DNA from: Planctomycetia bacterium
GTDB lineage: Bacteria > Planctomycetota > Planctomycetia > Pirellulales > Thermoguttaceae
Direction: 5' to 3'
NCBI GenBank assembly: GCA_030537455.1
Contig: JAUNMR010000025.1
Location: 1-57,121 of the forward strand
Length of the DNA stretch: 57,121 nt
Below the pieces are notes generated by a model. It saw nothing but the letters and a program-made list of their open reading frames with translations. It searched no databases and had not been told where the DNA came from. The stretch's first letter is position 1; the number at the start of each line of letters is the position of its first letter. A program made the translations under genes and the position numbers. This document shows, one piece after another, positions 42,136 through 50,918 of this stretch.

Positions 42136-44841
42136 ATGGCGCAAAAATTAATTTATACCTCGGTTCCCCAAGGTCTTTATCCTCAAACGTTAGGATTCTG
42201 CACGGTGGCGCGCTCGCGCGCGATGAACGCGCAAACCGCCGCGATGTTGGAGAGCCTCTCAGGTTACTCGCGCGTGTCCCCCGATGACAAGCCTATTGTT
42301 TATTCTCACATCGTGGTTGGTTCCGGCGCGCAAGCAATGCGCATACTCTCGCGAATCCAGGATTATGGACTCGATTACTCCAATCGTACCAATCACTTAG
42401 CGGTTCATTTGGTACTTCCGCTCAGGATCGCGCTTCGTGAGGATCCCGCCTCGTCGAGCGACTTCATTCTTGCGGGTCCCGGTGCGGTCTTTGACCAGAA
42501 GACCTTGGTCGGATATAACCCTCAAACCGAGACGCGAAAATGGTTTGAGGAAGAGTTCTATATTGCCGAGCCACGACAGAAGTTCGCTCAGATCGGCGCA
42601 TACTGGCAGGCGCTCCCTCGTCAGCTCGGCTGGAGCGCTTCGCAAAGGGTCGATCTTGGCTGGCTCGGTCTACTCGCCTCCACCGTAAATACCGGTAAGA
42701 CGGCGCTTGTCGTTCTTCCCAAGGGGGTCGACGCACTGCCGCTCTTTCAAGACGCGCTCGCGTTCATGCGCGCGCAAGATCGCTGGAACGTTACCTTTAC
42801 GACGCTCTACTCTAACTTGCCGAATAACGCCATTTGCCAGTGGAAAGGCGTGAGAAAAGGCTCCAAGGAAGAACTTGCGCTACGCCGTTTCTGTGACGTC
42901 GTGATCGACCTGGAGCAGATAAACCGACCCGTGGAGGAGGTTTATAAGAATCTCAACGTTCATTCGACCGATCGCGCTAAATTCCTACCGGGCGACTGCA
43001 TTGATTTCGCGCGTAAACGCATGGCGATGACCGAGTGGCAGAAGAGTCGCGATTCAAATGTAGACTCCTTAATTTATGACGTACAGTCCGCGCAGAACCC
43101 GTGGGGCGCGCCGAATCAGAAGACCGTTGAGTCTTCCACGTTCGCGTCATTTCAGACGGACTTGCTGTTTACCGAGTCCGAGTCGGAACCGAATCCGGAT
43201 ATCTTCTACTCAGTTTTAGATGATAACGAAGATCAAAAGGCTCAGTTGCTGGGCGCGAAACTTGCCAAAAAAATTGATAGATCCAATGATTTTCTGGATC
43301 TTGGGACTTATGGAAACCAGGCGCATGAGGTGGATAATGCGCCTGAGGTGGATAATATTGGCGTCCAGGGTGGGAATGCCGGTTTAGACGACGTCGATGG
43401 CGAACCTGCGCATATTAAGTTAACGCCGCTACATCTCGGTATAATAATAACTGCAGTTTTATGCATACTATGCTTCATTATTGTCGACGCAGTGATATTG
43501 CCTAAAGCGAAATCGTTCTTCGGTTCATCCAAACCATCGGGCGAACAGACAATTGCAATGAAACAAGCGGAGCAGGCTTCCACTGCTCAGCCTGTGACAG
43601 AAGACACGACTGAAAAGCCAGAAGAGACGGTAAATGAAGCAGAATCGCCCGAAGGCGTTCCTAGTGATGGGGATACGTCTGATACGACTACTGAGTTAAA
43701 ACACGACGCCCCGGTGGGAGAAGGCGAAAGTGGCTCTGACGACCAGGAGAACGATTCTGAATCTGAAGGCGAGACGGAGACTGACGAACAGGGAGACTCC
43801 GACAATACGGAAGGTGAAGAGCGCCAGACGCCAACGAAGGACAAGCCCGAATTGACGACAGAGGAGTTGGCGGACGTGATTAAGCGCTTTGTGGAAATCG
43901 CAAATTCACCCGAACACGCCTTGACCTTCTCTCCAATCTCCAAAGCGAGCGAGAAAAAGGACGGCTATTATACTGCGAACGCGAATGTTACGCCTGAATT
44001 TACCGAAGAGCTTAAACTTATGTGCGACGCCTTTGAGAAGGCTGGGAAACATTGTGCGTTAAAGTTCAGATTCAAAGGCGAGAAGTTCAGCGCCGGGTCA
44101 ATCGAGGGTTCTTTGGTTTGGGACGACGTCTCTCACGGGGAAAGCCTCGAGTTTGACAAGTCCGTAGGAGATTTCAAAGCTCTGGTTCGCTACGACTCTG
44201 GAAAGTTCGACATTCAACTGCAAATGCCTGAGATTGAAAGTCTTAATGCGCTTATCATGACCTCGCAACTTTCACTGGCAGTGATCAGTTATGGCGACGA
44301 GCAGCCCGATAAGGGGGAGGAATACCTTCCGAAGGAACAGGAACAGGATGAGCCAATACTAAAACCTGTAATTCAAGAGGCTGAGTTTAAAAAATCCTTT
44401 GAGATTGATATGGACGTCTCGCTTCAGTCCTACATCGACGTTCTATTCGATCATAAAGACGACGTGATTGTAAAACGTGAAGAGGATGGTACGAATTGGG
44501 TCGTCACGAATCCCAAGAGTAAGACTGAGGGTCTTTTGGATTTTTATGTTTTCGAAGATGTAGAAAAATCTTTGGAAAATAATGACGCAGATGTAACAAA
44601 CAGTAAAAATCGCAGAGGTACCCAGCGGTTAGTTCGAATAGGCACGTTGAATTTAGATCGTACTAAAAAAGACGGATCGACTATTCTTAGGTTCAGAAGC
44701 CGCAGAGACGCCAAGGAGTTTACCGCATTACTAGAACAGAATCCGGAGATTACGCTGTCCTTCGCCGTGCCCGTTCCTTCGTCCGGGCGTGCAATCACGA
44801 TCTTGATTCTTAAGTGTAAAGCGCCACACGAGCAAGAATAA
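42136..44841 (+). CDS. GAP1-N-like (GTPase-associated) membrane protein
   Basis: A 901-residue protein with a good AGGACGAGGAA ribosome site. Residues 1-290 start IYTSVPQGLYPQTLGFCTVARS and contain DYSNRTNHLAVHLVL, which I recall as features of GTPase-associated protein 1 N-terminal domains (GAP1-N). One TM helix lies at about 433-456 (GIIITAVLCILCFIIVDAVI), followed by a very acidic Glu/Asp/Ser/Thr linker (about 470-575) and a C-terminal region of two related-looking alpha/beta segments (about 578-730 and 745-901). The N-terminal half should be cytoplasmic, facing the GTPase, and the C-terminus periplasmic. Base composition from about 43180 onward is AT-richer than before. Confidence 0.75.
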   Translation: MAQKLIYTSVPQGLYPQTLGFCTVARSRAMNAQTAAMLESLSGYSRVSPDDKPIVYSHIVVGSGAQAMRILSRIQDYGLDYSNRTNHLAVHLVLPLRIALREDPASSSDFILAGPGAVFDQKTLVGYNPQTETRKWFEEEFYIAEPRQKFAQIGAYWQALPRQLGWSASQRVDLGWLGLLASTVNTGKTALVVLPKGVDALPLFQDALAFMRAQDRWNVTFTTLYSNLPNNAICQWKGVRKGSKEELALRRFCDVVIDLEQINRPVEEVYKNLNVHSTDRAKFLPGDCIDFARKRMAMTEWQKSRDSNVDSLIYDVQSAQNPWGAPNQKTVESSTFASFQTDLLFTESESEPNPDIFYSVLDDNEDQKAQLLGAKLAKKIDRSNDFLDLGTYGNQAHEVDNAPEVDNIGVQGGNAGLDDVDGEPAHIKLTPLHLGIIITAVLCILCFIIVDAVILPKAKSFFGSSKPSGEQTIAMKQAEQASTAQPVTEDTTEKPEETVNEAESPEGVPSDGDTSDTTTELKHDAPVGEGESGSDDQENDSESEGETETDEQGDSDNTEGEERQTPTKDKPELTTEELADVIKRFVEIANSPEHALTFSPISKASEKKDGYYTANANVTPEFTEELKLMCDAFEKAGKHCALKFRFKGEKFSAGSIEGSLVWDDVSHGESLEFDKSVGDFKALVRYDSGKFDIQLQMPEIESLNALIMTSQLSLAVISYGDEQPDKGEEYLPKEQEQDEPILKPVIQEAEFKKSFEIDMDVSLQSYIDVLFDHKDDVIVKREEDGTNWVVTNPKSKTEGLLDFYVFEDVEKSLENNDADVTNSKNRRGTQRLVRIGTLNLDRTKKDGSTILRFRSRRDAKEFTALLEQNPEITLSFAVPVPSSGRAITILILKCKAPHEQE

Positions 44842-44926
44842 ACAACCTAAAGGACGTCAAGAAGGTAAATTCAGCAAATACAGCAATTAACGCAAACGAC
44901 GAAATTGAAGCGATTTATATAATACA

Positions 44927-47900
44927 ATGACAACCCACGAGATAATCATACGAATCCAGCATTTAGTGTCAAATGTGGATTCTCCGGATCTTAGCAAACT
45001 CGCTGATGATTTAAACGCTAATATGTCGCGTCTTAGCAAATATGTGACGACGGCGAGCACGCTTTTGGCACAGGATGCGTTTTGTGAAGCGGCTCAGACG
45101 ATTCGCGACGGCAATATTTCAGCGGACGCCGTGGCGTTGGAGACTTTTGATATCCAGACCTGGAACGACCTGTGTGACCTAAAAGGTTATACGAAGTCGC
45201 CGATTGTCGATCCCTCGGACGTTAAACTCTTATTGAGTTATCTCCAGCAGTATTCCGACGCGGAGGAGTTGTTCCGTCGTCATCGACGTCTTTCGCTGGA
45301 GCGCGCAGCTCTAGAGGATCGTCTGGACGTGATTTACCAACTCAAATCGCGCTTTGATTCACCCGTGTGGACGCGTATGATTGAAGGACTGGAACTTCTG
45401 CGCGACCAACAGATTGTAGAGAGCCTCGAGCATCTGACCGAGGAGAACGTTACCTTCGAACTCATGCGGCAATACCGCTATGAACTGACGCGTCCCGACC
45501 GCGTGTCGACGCCGCGTGATCAGACGGTCGAGGCTGTTCAACGATGGTACGATATCACTGCGCGTCGAGAAGCGCGTGAGAACTTGCGACAACTTATCGC
45601 GGATTGGGAAGGCTATGTGCAGCAGAGGAACGACAACCGTGTGCTCGAATGTTACGACCGTTACGTTCGCGACGACATGCAACGATTTCGCTCTCTACTC
45701 GCGAAGGATGACCGCGCGCAACTAGACAAGTTAGTTGCGTACGGCAAGGAATTGCGCATGCACGCCGACGCGATCGCGGAGTACAATCGTAAACAGCGTG
45801 CGTTTGAGTCGATCCTTCAGAACGAATATGATATCGACAAGATCGAAGACGCCTATGCGGCTCTTGAAATATCCGCGTCGAAGGCGCGTCTGCAGATCTC
45901 CCCTGCAATTGTTAAGGCGTACGAGGAAAAAATCGGCGCTTTTCGACGTCAACAGCAGCGCAAGCGTTTAACGCTGGCTATGGGGATTATCGGCGTAGCG
46001 TGCCTGCTCATGGCGGGTATTGTTCAACTCGCGAAATCCGTGAGGAATCATGCCTTTGCCAAGGAGACGACCGCTCAACTCAACGCGCTGGTCGAAAAAT
46101 TTAACAACGTCGATGGTTATACCCCAGAAGAACGTTACGAGGCGTTAGAGCAGGCGCGTAAGCTGGTTGAAGAACGTCAGAATGACAAACGTTTGCGTGC
46201 GTATAAAGAATGGGAATCTACGTTTAAACTCTACGACCAGACGCGTGGTAAAGAGGAGAAACGACACGAAGAATTCCTTCGCGCTGCCGATGAACTAAAT
46301 GCGTTTATCAAAAATAGAAAACCGAGTGAAACTAAGAAGCGGGAATTAATTAATCGAGCGAAGTCTCCAGAGGAGAAAAAACAGCTTGATGACATTCTCG
46401 CATATTACGACGAAGCTCTGACGGGAGGAAAAACCCCCGCCTATAAAGAAACGCTTGATACGATAAAGCAAATCTATGACAGGGTCAAGCCGAAGAACGT
46501 TACGCTTAAGGACGCCGAGAAGGACTTCCGTGACGCGCGGAGACTTCTGTCGAGTCTTGAATCGAGGGAGAAAAGCAGTGGGAATAGCAGTCCGACGATT
46601 CCTGAACAGTACGTGCAGGAACGCGAGAGTCTCACTCGGCTCTTTGATCAACTAGAGATGGATAAGACGACCGAGGCTCTCACGAATGACCTTGTCAAGG
46701 CTATACCAGACGAGAAAAAGTATCTTGGCACGTTAGCTCAAGGCGTTAATGCCTTTGATCAAGCGCGTGAAGCTCTCCAAGCAAAAAGGGGCGTCGACCA
46801 GGACTATTCTCCGCTTGTCAGTTGTTCTCAGCGAAGTTCCGACTTACAAAACGCTCAAAATGCGATGACTTCACACCAGGTCATTGAGCAGTGGAACGAG
46901 ACAATGAAACTTCTGCGAGCGCAACAGCCTTGGAATCTAGATGAAGTGAAATTCCAAGAGGCACGAAATGCTTGGACCACGTTCACAAGGAATGCCCGTC
47001 AATACACGAGGAGTACGCAGCTGATTCCGGAATGGAGGACGCTTGACGCCTCGTTCCAATCGCCTCAGAAATCCGCTGGCAATAACGGTGATTCACGCTC
47101 CTGGGGTACATTCAGCGAAGCTCTAGGCGCTTATCACCATGAATGCTTCGTTAGACGTGATAATAAAGCAATGTATTATTATTTCACCAAGAAGAAAGGC
47201 GGAGATCGTTATACTAATTTCGCGGAACCCGAAAAGAGCTCTTCCAGTTCTGAAGATAAGAGGAAGACCAAGGGCGAAGGGGTTGAATCTGCTTCCTACG
47301 CCCTTGCGTGCATTGTTAAGGAAGCGAATAGTAATCCCAACGACGACTCGGTCTATCTTCAGACGGTTCTCAAGTGTTTGGAAGAGTTGGATAAACTCAG
47401 TCCAAACAGCAGCGACAATGGCAGTGGCGCCCAGTCCAATGCGACGGTGACAACTTCTGAGACGAATGACGCCGAGACGAACGACCCGATCTTGGTCTTG
47501 TGTCTGTTTAAGCTTGTCCTCGACAACGCTCCGAAAAAACAATTCCAGGAATGGCATGAATGGATAGAAAGCCGTCAGGAGCCTTTTGATTTTACGGTCA
47601 ATCCATTCGATTTGGATCCTGATAAAGCCGAAGATCTTCGCGAAGTAGCAATGAATTTTTTGCGCAATCGCCCGAAGACGTTACCTCAAGGGACTGAACT
47701 GCCGGACTCCACAAACGACGTCGTTCTGTGGCAGTATGTCTGGGTCGGTCTGCTTGACGTGGATGACAGCGACGAGTTCGAAGTGAAGGAGAGCGCCGCG
47801 TTAGCGTCAGACAACTCCGAGCGCTTCGTTCTAGACGCGTCTGAAAAGATTCTTGTCTCCATTGGCAAGTCGGGCGACGACCTTAAGGATAAAGTTAAGG

Positions 47901-47965
47901 ATAAGAAGATTAACGTTCGTCGTTGGACTCCAGTCTACGCCAGGGTGGTCTTGAAGAAGGAATAG
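44927..47965 (+). CDS. Large helical membrane protein of unknown function
   Basis: A 1012-residue protein, last of the eight-gene group. Residues 1-340 are almost fully helical and charged, with many Arg/Glu/Gln/Tyr. One TM helix lies at about 350-370 (AMGIIGVACLLMAGIVQLA). Residues 370-680 are again long helices with coiled-coil character. Residues 690-860 are more polar with disordered Ser/Asn patches. The last 110 residues form a separate domain ending VRRWTPVYARVVLKKE. I recognise no family. No clear Shine-Dalgarno precedes the ATG; TATAAT 3 nt upstream is probably chance. It may be a scaffold linking cytoplasm and periplasm. Confidence 0.72.
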   Translation: MTTHEIIIRIQHLVSNVDSPDLSKLADDLNANMSRLSKYVTTASTLLAQDAFCEAAQTIRDGNISADAVALETFDIQTWNDLCDLKGYTKSPIVDPSDVKLLLSYLQQYSDAEELFRRHRRLSLERAALEDRLDVIYQLKSRFDSPVWTRMIEGLELLRDQQIVESLEHLTEENVTFELMRQYRYELTRPDRVSTPRDQTVEAVQRWYDITARREARENLRQLIADWEGYVQQRNDNRVLECYDRYVRDDMQRFRSLLAKDDRAQLDKLVAYGKELRMHADAIAEYNRKQRAFESILQNEYDIDKIEDAYAALEISASKARLQISPAIVKAYEEKIGAFRRQQQRKRLTLAMGIIGVACLLMAGIVQLAKSVRNHAFAKETTAQLNALVEKFNNVDGYTPEERYEALEQARKLVEERQNDKRLRAYKEWESTFKLYDQTRGKEEKRHEEFLRAADELNAFIKNRKPSETKKRELINRAKSPEEKKQLDDILAYYDEALTGGKTPAYKETLDTIKQIYDRVKPKNVTLKDAEKDFRDARRLLSSLESREKSSGNSSPTIPEQYVQERESLTRLFDQLEMDKTTEALTNDLVKAIPDEKKYLGTLAQGVNAFDQAREALQAKRGVDQDYSPLVSCSQRSSDLQNAQNAMTSHQVIEQWNETMKLLRAQQPWNLDEVKFQEARNAWTTFTRNARQYTRSTQLIPEWRTLDASFQSPQKSAGNNGDSRSWGTFSEALGAYHHECFVRRDNKAMYYYFTKKKGGDRYTNFAEPEKSSSSSEDKRKTKGEGVESASYALACIVKEANSNPNDDSVYLQTVLKCLEELDKLSPNSSDNGSGAQSNATVTTSETNDAETNDPILVLCLFKLVLDNAPKKQFQEWHEWIESRQEPFDFTVNPFDLDPDKAEDLREVAMNFLRNRPKTLPQGTELPDSTNDVVLWQYVWVGLLDVDDSDEFEVKESAALASDNSERFVLDASEKILVSIGKSGDDLKDKVKDKKINVRRWTPVYARVVLKKE

Positions 47966-47996
47966 CGTCGTTCTTTTGCGCGCTTTGAGCGCTATC

Positions 47997-48024
47997 TTGC
48001 ATTTTTGGCGCAAATGAGTATACT
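47997..48024 (+). promoter_or_regulatory. Sigma70-type promoter for accA
   Basis: TTGCAT (47997-48002) and TATACT (48019-48024), 16-nt spacer. It predicts a leader of about 83 nt before the accA ATG at 48114 and marks the end of the preceding gene group. Confidence 0.6.
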
Positions 48025-48046
48025 AACCGAAACGGTATAAAGCGAC

Positions 48047-48081
48047 GTAGCGCGCCGTACGTTATGACGTCGGCGCGCTGC
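48047..48081 (+). promoter_or_regulatory. Strong leader hairpin before accA
   Basis: Arms AGCGCGCCG (48049-48057) and CGGCGCGCT (48071-48079) pair perfectly, extending to 11 bp with flanking bases, with a 13-nt loop. No T-run follows, so it is not a simple terminator; it lies in the predicted mRNA leader 32 nt before the start. Confidence 0.5.
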
Positions 48082-48113
48082 GGTTTGTCTCTTGGCTAAG
48101 TTGGATAACGTCG

Positions 48114-49121
48114 ATGCCCGAACTGCAACGCCTAGATTTTGAACGTCCTATTTACGAGATGGAAGCGCGCCTGGACGCGTTGCGTAAGAGCGCTAATTCG
48201 CCGGAAATTCGCGAGGAAATACAACGCCTGCGCATGGGTCTGGCGGAGCTCACGCGCAAGATCTACGATAATCTGACCGCATGGGAAACCGTGGAGGTGG
48301 CGCGCCATCCGGAGCGTCCTCAGACGGTCGACTATTTGGATCTTGTCTTCGACGAGTTCGTCGAACTTCACGGCGATAAGACTTTTGGGGACGACCGCGC
48401 CATACGCACCGGCTGGGCGAAACTCGACGAGTATAAGGTCATGGTGGTCGGTCACCAGAAGGGTCGCGATACCAAGGAGCGTCAGGAATGCCGGTTCGGC
48501 TGCGCTTATCCGGAAGGCTATCGTAAAGCGATGGCGAAGATGCGCATGGCGGCGAAGTTTGGTCTGCCGATTATCTGTTTCGTCGATACCCCGGGCGCCT
48601 ACCCCGGCGTGGCGTCGGAAGAGCGCGGCGTCGCTCAGACGATTGCCGAGTCGATGTTCGAAATGGCCACTCTGGAAACCCCGATTATCTGCGTGGTCAT
48701 TGGCGAAGGAGGCAGTGGCGGAGCGATCGGTATCTGCGTGGGCGACCGCGTCGCTATGCTACAGTTCGCGTACTATAGCGTGATTAGCCCGGAAGGGTGC
48801 GCCGGTATTCTATGGAAGAGCGCCGAGCACAAAGACAAGGCGGCTGAAGCGCTGAAATTTACCTCCAAAGATCTCTTGCGATTCGGCGTGATCGACGACG
48901 TCATTGAGGAACCATTGGGCGGCGCGCATCGCGATCATCGTATGGCGGCGCTCAAGCTCAAGCAGTATCTTCGCGCACAACTTCGCGAACTTGTCAAAAA
49001 GCCGGTCGCCGACCTTGTGGAAGAGCGTTATCAGCGTTTCCGCAAACTTGGCGTCTTTGAGCTCGCGCCGCCAGAGACGAACGCGGAAGAATCACAGAAC
49101 TGCGGCGCGGTGAGTAAGTAG
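48114..49121 (+). CDS. accA: Acetyl-CoA carboxylase carboxyltransferase subunit alpha
   Basis: AccA moves the carboxyl group from biotin to acetyl-CoA, the first committed step of fatty acid synthesis, with AccD. Its 335 residues show the family pattern: FERPIYEMEARLDALR, the crotonase-fold core with GDDRAIRTGWA, FVDTPGAYPGVASEERG, VVIGEGGSGGAIGI, and SVISPEGCAGILW. Length is normal. The neighbouring genes are unrelated housekeeping genes; accD is not in the window. Confidence 0.97.
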   Translation: MPELQRLDFERPIYEMEARLDALRKSANSPEIREEIQRLRMGLAELTRKIYDNLTAWETVEVARHPERPQTVDYLDLVFDEFVELHGDKTFGDDRAIRTGWAKLDEYKVMVVGHQKGRDTKERQECRFGCAYPEGYRKAMAKMRMAAKFGLPIICFVDTPGAYPGVASEERGVAQTIAESMFEMATLETPIICVVIGEGGSGGAIGICVGDRVAMLQFAYYSVISPEGCAGILWKSAEHKDKAAEALKFTSKDLLRFGVIDDVIEEPLGGAHRDHRMAALKLKQYLRAQLRELVKKPVADLVEERYQRFRKLGVFELAPPETNAEESQNCGAVSK

Positions 49122-49166
49122 CGCCCAATAGACAACTTGCTCGTTTAGTACGAGTCGAGCGAGAGT

Positions 49167-50768
49167 ATGCTGACAAAACTAAAAACATTTTCGCTACTGG
49201 GCGCCACGGCGCATTTGGTCGACGTGGAAGTGTCAGTGTCGCCGTATCAAGGGAGCGACCCTCTCAAGTCGGGCGGCGTGGAGCCTAAGAGCGTTACGAC
49301 AATCGTCGGTCTCGCGGAGACGGTCGTACGCGAGAGCGTCTTTCGTGTGAAGCTGGCGCTGGAGAATTCCGGATATCGTATGCCGCCGGGCGCAACGGTG
49401 GTGAATTTAGCGCCTGCGGATTTGCCGAAACAGGCGGCGTCTTTCGACTTACCGATCTCTATTGGTCAAATCGCCGCGGCAGGACTCATGGAGTTGCCGC
49501 TATTGTCGCAATATGCCGTGATAGGCGAGCTTGCGCTCGACGGTCAGACGCGTCCTTGTCGCGGAATCTTGGCGTCTTCTCGCGCGGCGAAAGCGCTTGG
49601 TCTCAAAGGGGTTATCGTTCCGTCTTCCAATGCGCGCGAGGCGGCGCTTGTCGAGGGAATCGAGGCGATTCCCGTGCGTTCGCTCAACGAAGCGGTCGGC
49701 TTTTTGAGCGGCCAGACCGCAATTGCGCCCGCGCCGGGACTCACGCGTGAAGAATTCAGTAGTTTCTCGCGCTATGATATTGATTTTTCAGAGGTTCACG
49801 GCCAGGAGATCGCCAAGCGCGCGTTGCTAATTGCCGCGGCGGGCGCGCATAACGTGCTTATGTTCGGCTCGCCCGGCGCCGGCAAGACCATGCTTGCGAA
49901 ACGAATTGTGACAATTCTGCCCCCTCCGACCCTCGCGGAAGCGCTCGAAACGACCGAGATCTACAGCGCCGTCGGTAAATTACGGGACAAACCCCTGATC
50001 GCAACGCGTCCTTTCCGTGAACCGCACCATTCGATCAGCGAGCCCGGGCTGATCGGCGGCGGCTCCAAGCCAATGCCCGGTGAGATTAGTCTGGCCAATA
50101 ACGGCGTGCTCTTTCTCGACGAATTGCCCGAGTTCAATCGTAAGACGCTCGAAGCGTTGCGCCAGCCCCTCGAGGATCACAAGGTCACGGTCTCGCGTTC
50201 GAATCAGACCGAAGTCTTTCCCGCGAAATTCATACTCATCGCCGCAATGAACCCGTGCCCCTGCGGGTATCGTAACGATCCGCGACGACGGTGCAATTGC
50301 ACGCAAGCGCAGGTCGATCGCTATATGTCGCGCATTAGCGGACCGTTGCTCGACCGCTTCGATATTCACATTGAAACCCCGCCGGTGAGCTTTCGCGACC
50401 TGTCCTCGACCGAACCGCAGACGTCGAGCGAGCAGTTGCGCGCCCAAGCGCTCATTGCGCGCGAAATTCAGGCGCGTCGATATCGCGACGAGGGTATTAG
50501 CGTGAACGGTCAGATGCGACGTAGTCATCTGCAACGCTGGGCGCGACTTGGCGAGGGCGCCGCCATGATATTAGAGCGCGCTATGACCGAGTTCGGATTC
50601 ACCGCGCGCGTGCACGACAAAGTCCTGAGACTCGCGCGCACGATTGCGGATCTCAAAGCGCAAGATGACATTACCGAAGAGGAGATCTTTGAAGCGATTA
50701 GCTATCGTTCGTTCGACCGACGTCTTTGGCGTAAAGAGAAGCCTAAATCTTCCGACGACAAGGACTGA
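49167..50768 (+). CDS. comM: YifB/ComM family Mg-chelatase-like AAA ATPase
   Basis: A 533-residue ComM/YifB protein; ComM is a helicase aiding branch migration during natural transformation. It has an N-terminal S16/Lon-like domain (GATAHLVDVEVSVSPY, LPISIGQIAA), then an AAA+ Mg-chelatase domain with GSPGAGKTMLAK, LFLDELPEF, and the sensor MNPCPCGYRNDPRRRC, and a C-terminal helical domain (QMRRSHLQRWARL). Length and order are typical. Confidence 0.95.
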   Translation: MLTKLKTFSLLGATAHLVDVEVSVSPYQGSDPLKSGGVEPKSVTTIVGLAETVVRESVFRVKLALENSGYRMPPGATVVNLAPADLPKQAASFDLPISIGQIAAAGLMELPLLSQYAVIGELALDGQTRPCRGILASSRAAKALGLKGVIVPSSNAREAALVEGIEAIPVRSLNEAVGFLSGQTAIAPAPGLTREEFSSFSRYDIDFSEVHGQEIAKRALLIAAAGAHNVLMFGSPGAGKTMLAKRIVTILPPPTLAEALETTEIYSAVGKLRDKPLIATRPFREPHHSISEPGLIGGGSKPMPGEISLANNGVLFLDELPEFNRKTLEALRQPLEDHKVTVSRSNQTEVFPAKFILIAAMNPCPCGYRNDPRRRCNCTQAQVDRYMSRISGPLLDRFDIHIETPPVSFRDLSSTEPQTSSEQLRAQALIAREIQARRYRDEGISVNGQMRRSHLQRWARLGEGAAMILERAMTEFGFTARVHDKVLRLARTIADLKAQDDITEEEIFEAISYRSFDRRLWRKEKPKSSDDKD

Positions 50769-50918
50769 TTGCCTTGTGGAGTCACAAGTTACAACAAATA
50801 CGCGCGCAGACGGTGCGTGTATTAATCAATCCCGCGGTAGCGTAGCGGGTCATCGACGCGTCGAACCTAGCGTCCCCCCGCGGTTCGGCGTGGTCTGTTC
50901 TAAGTACGAGCGTGTTAT

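Noticed and set aside
42078..42287. Plus-strand frame overlapping the start of the GAP1-like gene
   Set aside because: Shadow of the 42136 gene in another frame, with no ribosome site of its own.
44918..44923. TATAAT directly before the 44927 start, as a promoter or leaderless start
   Set aside because: It is only 3 nt before the ATG and has no -35 box; the transcript would start inside the coding region.
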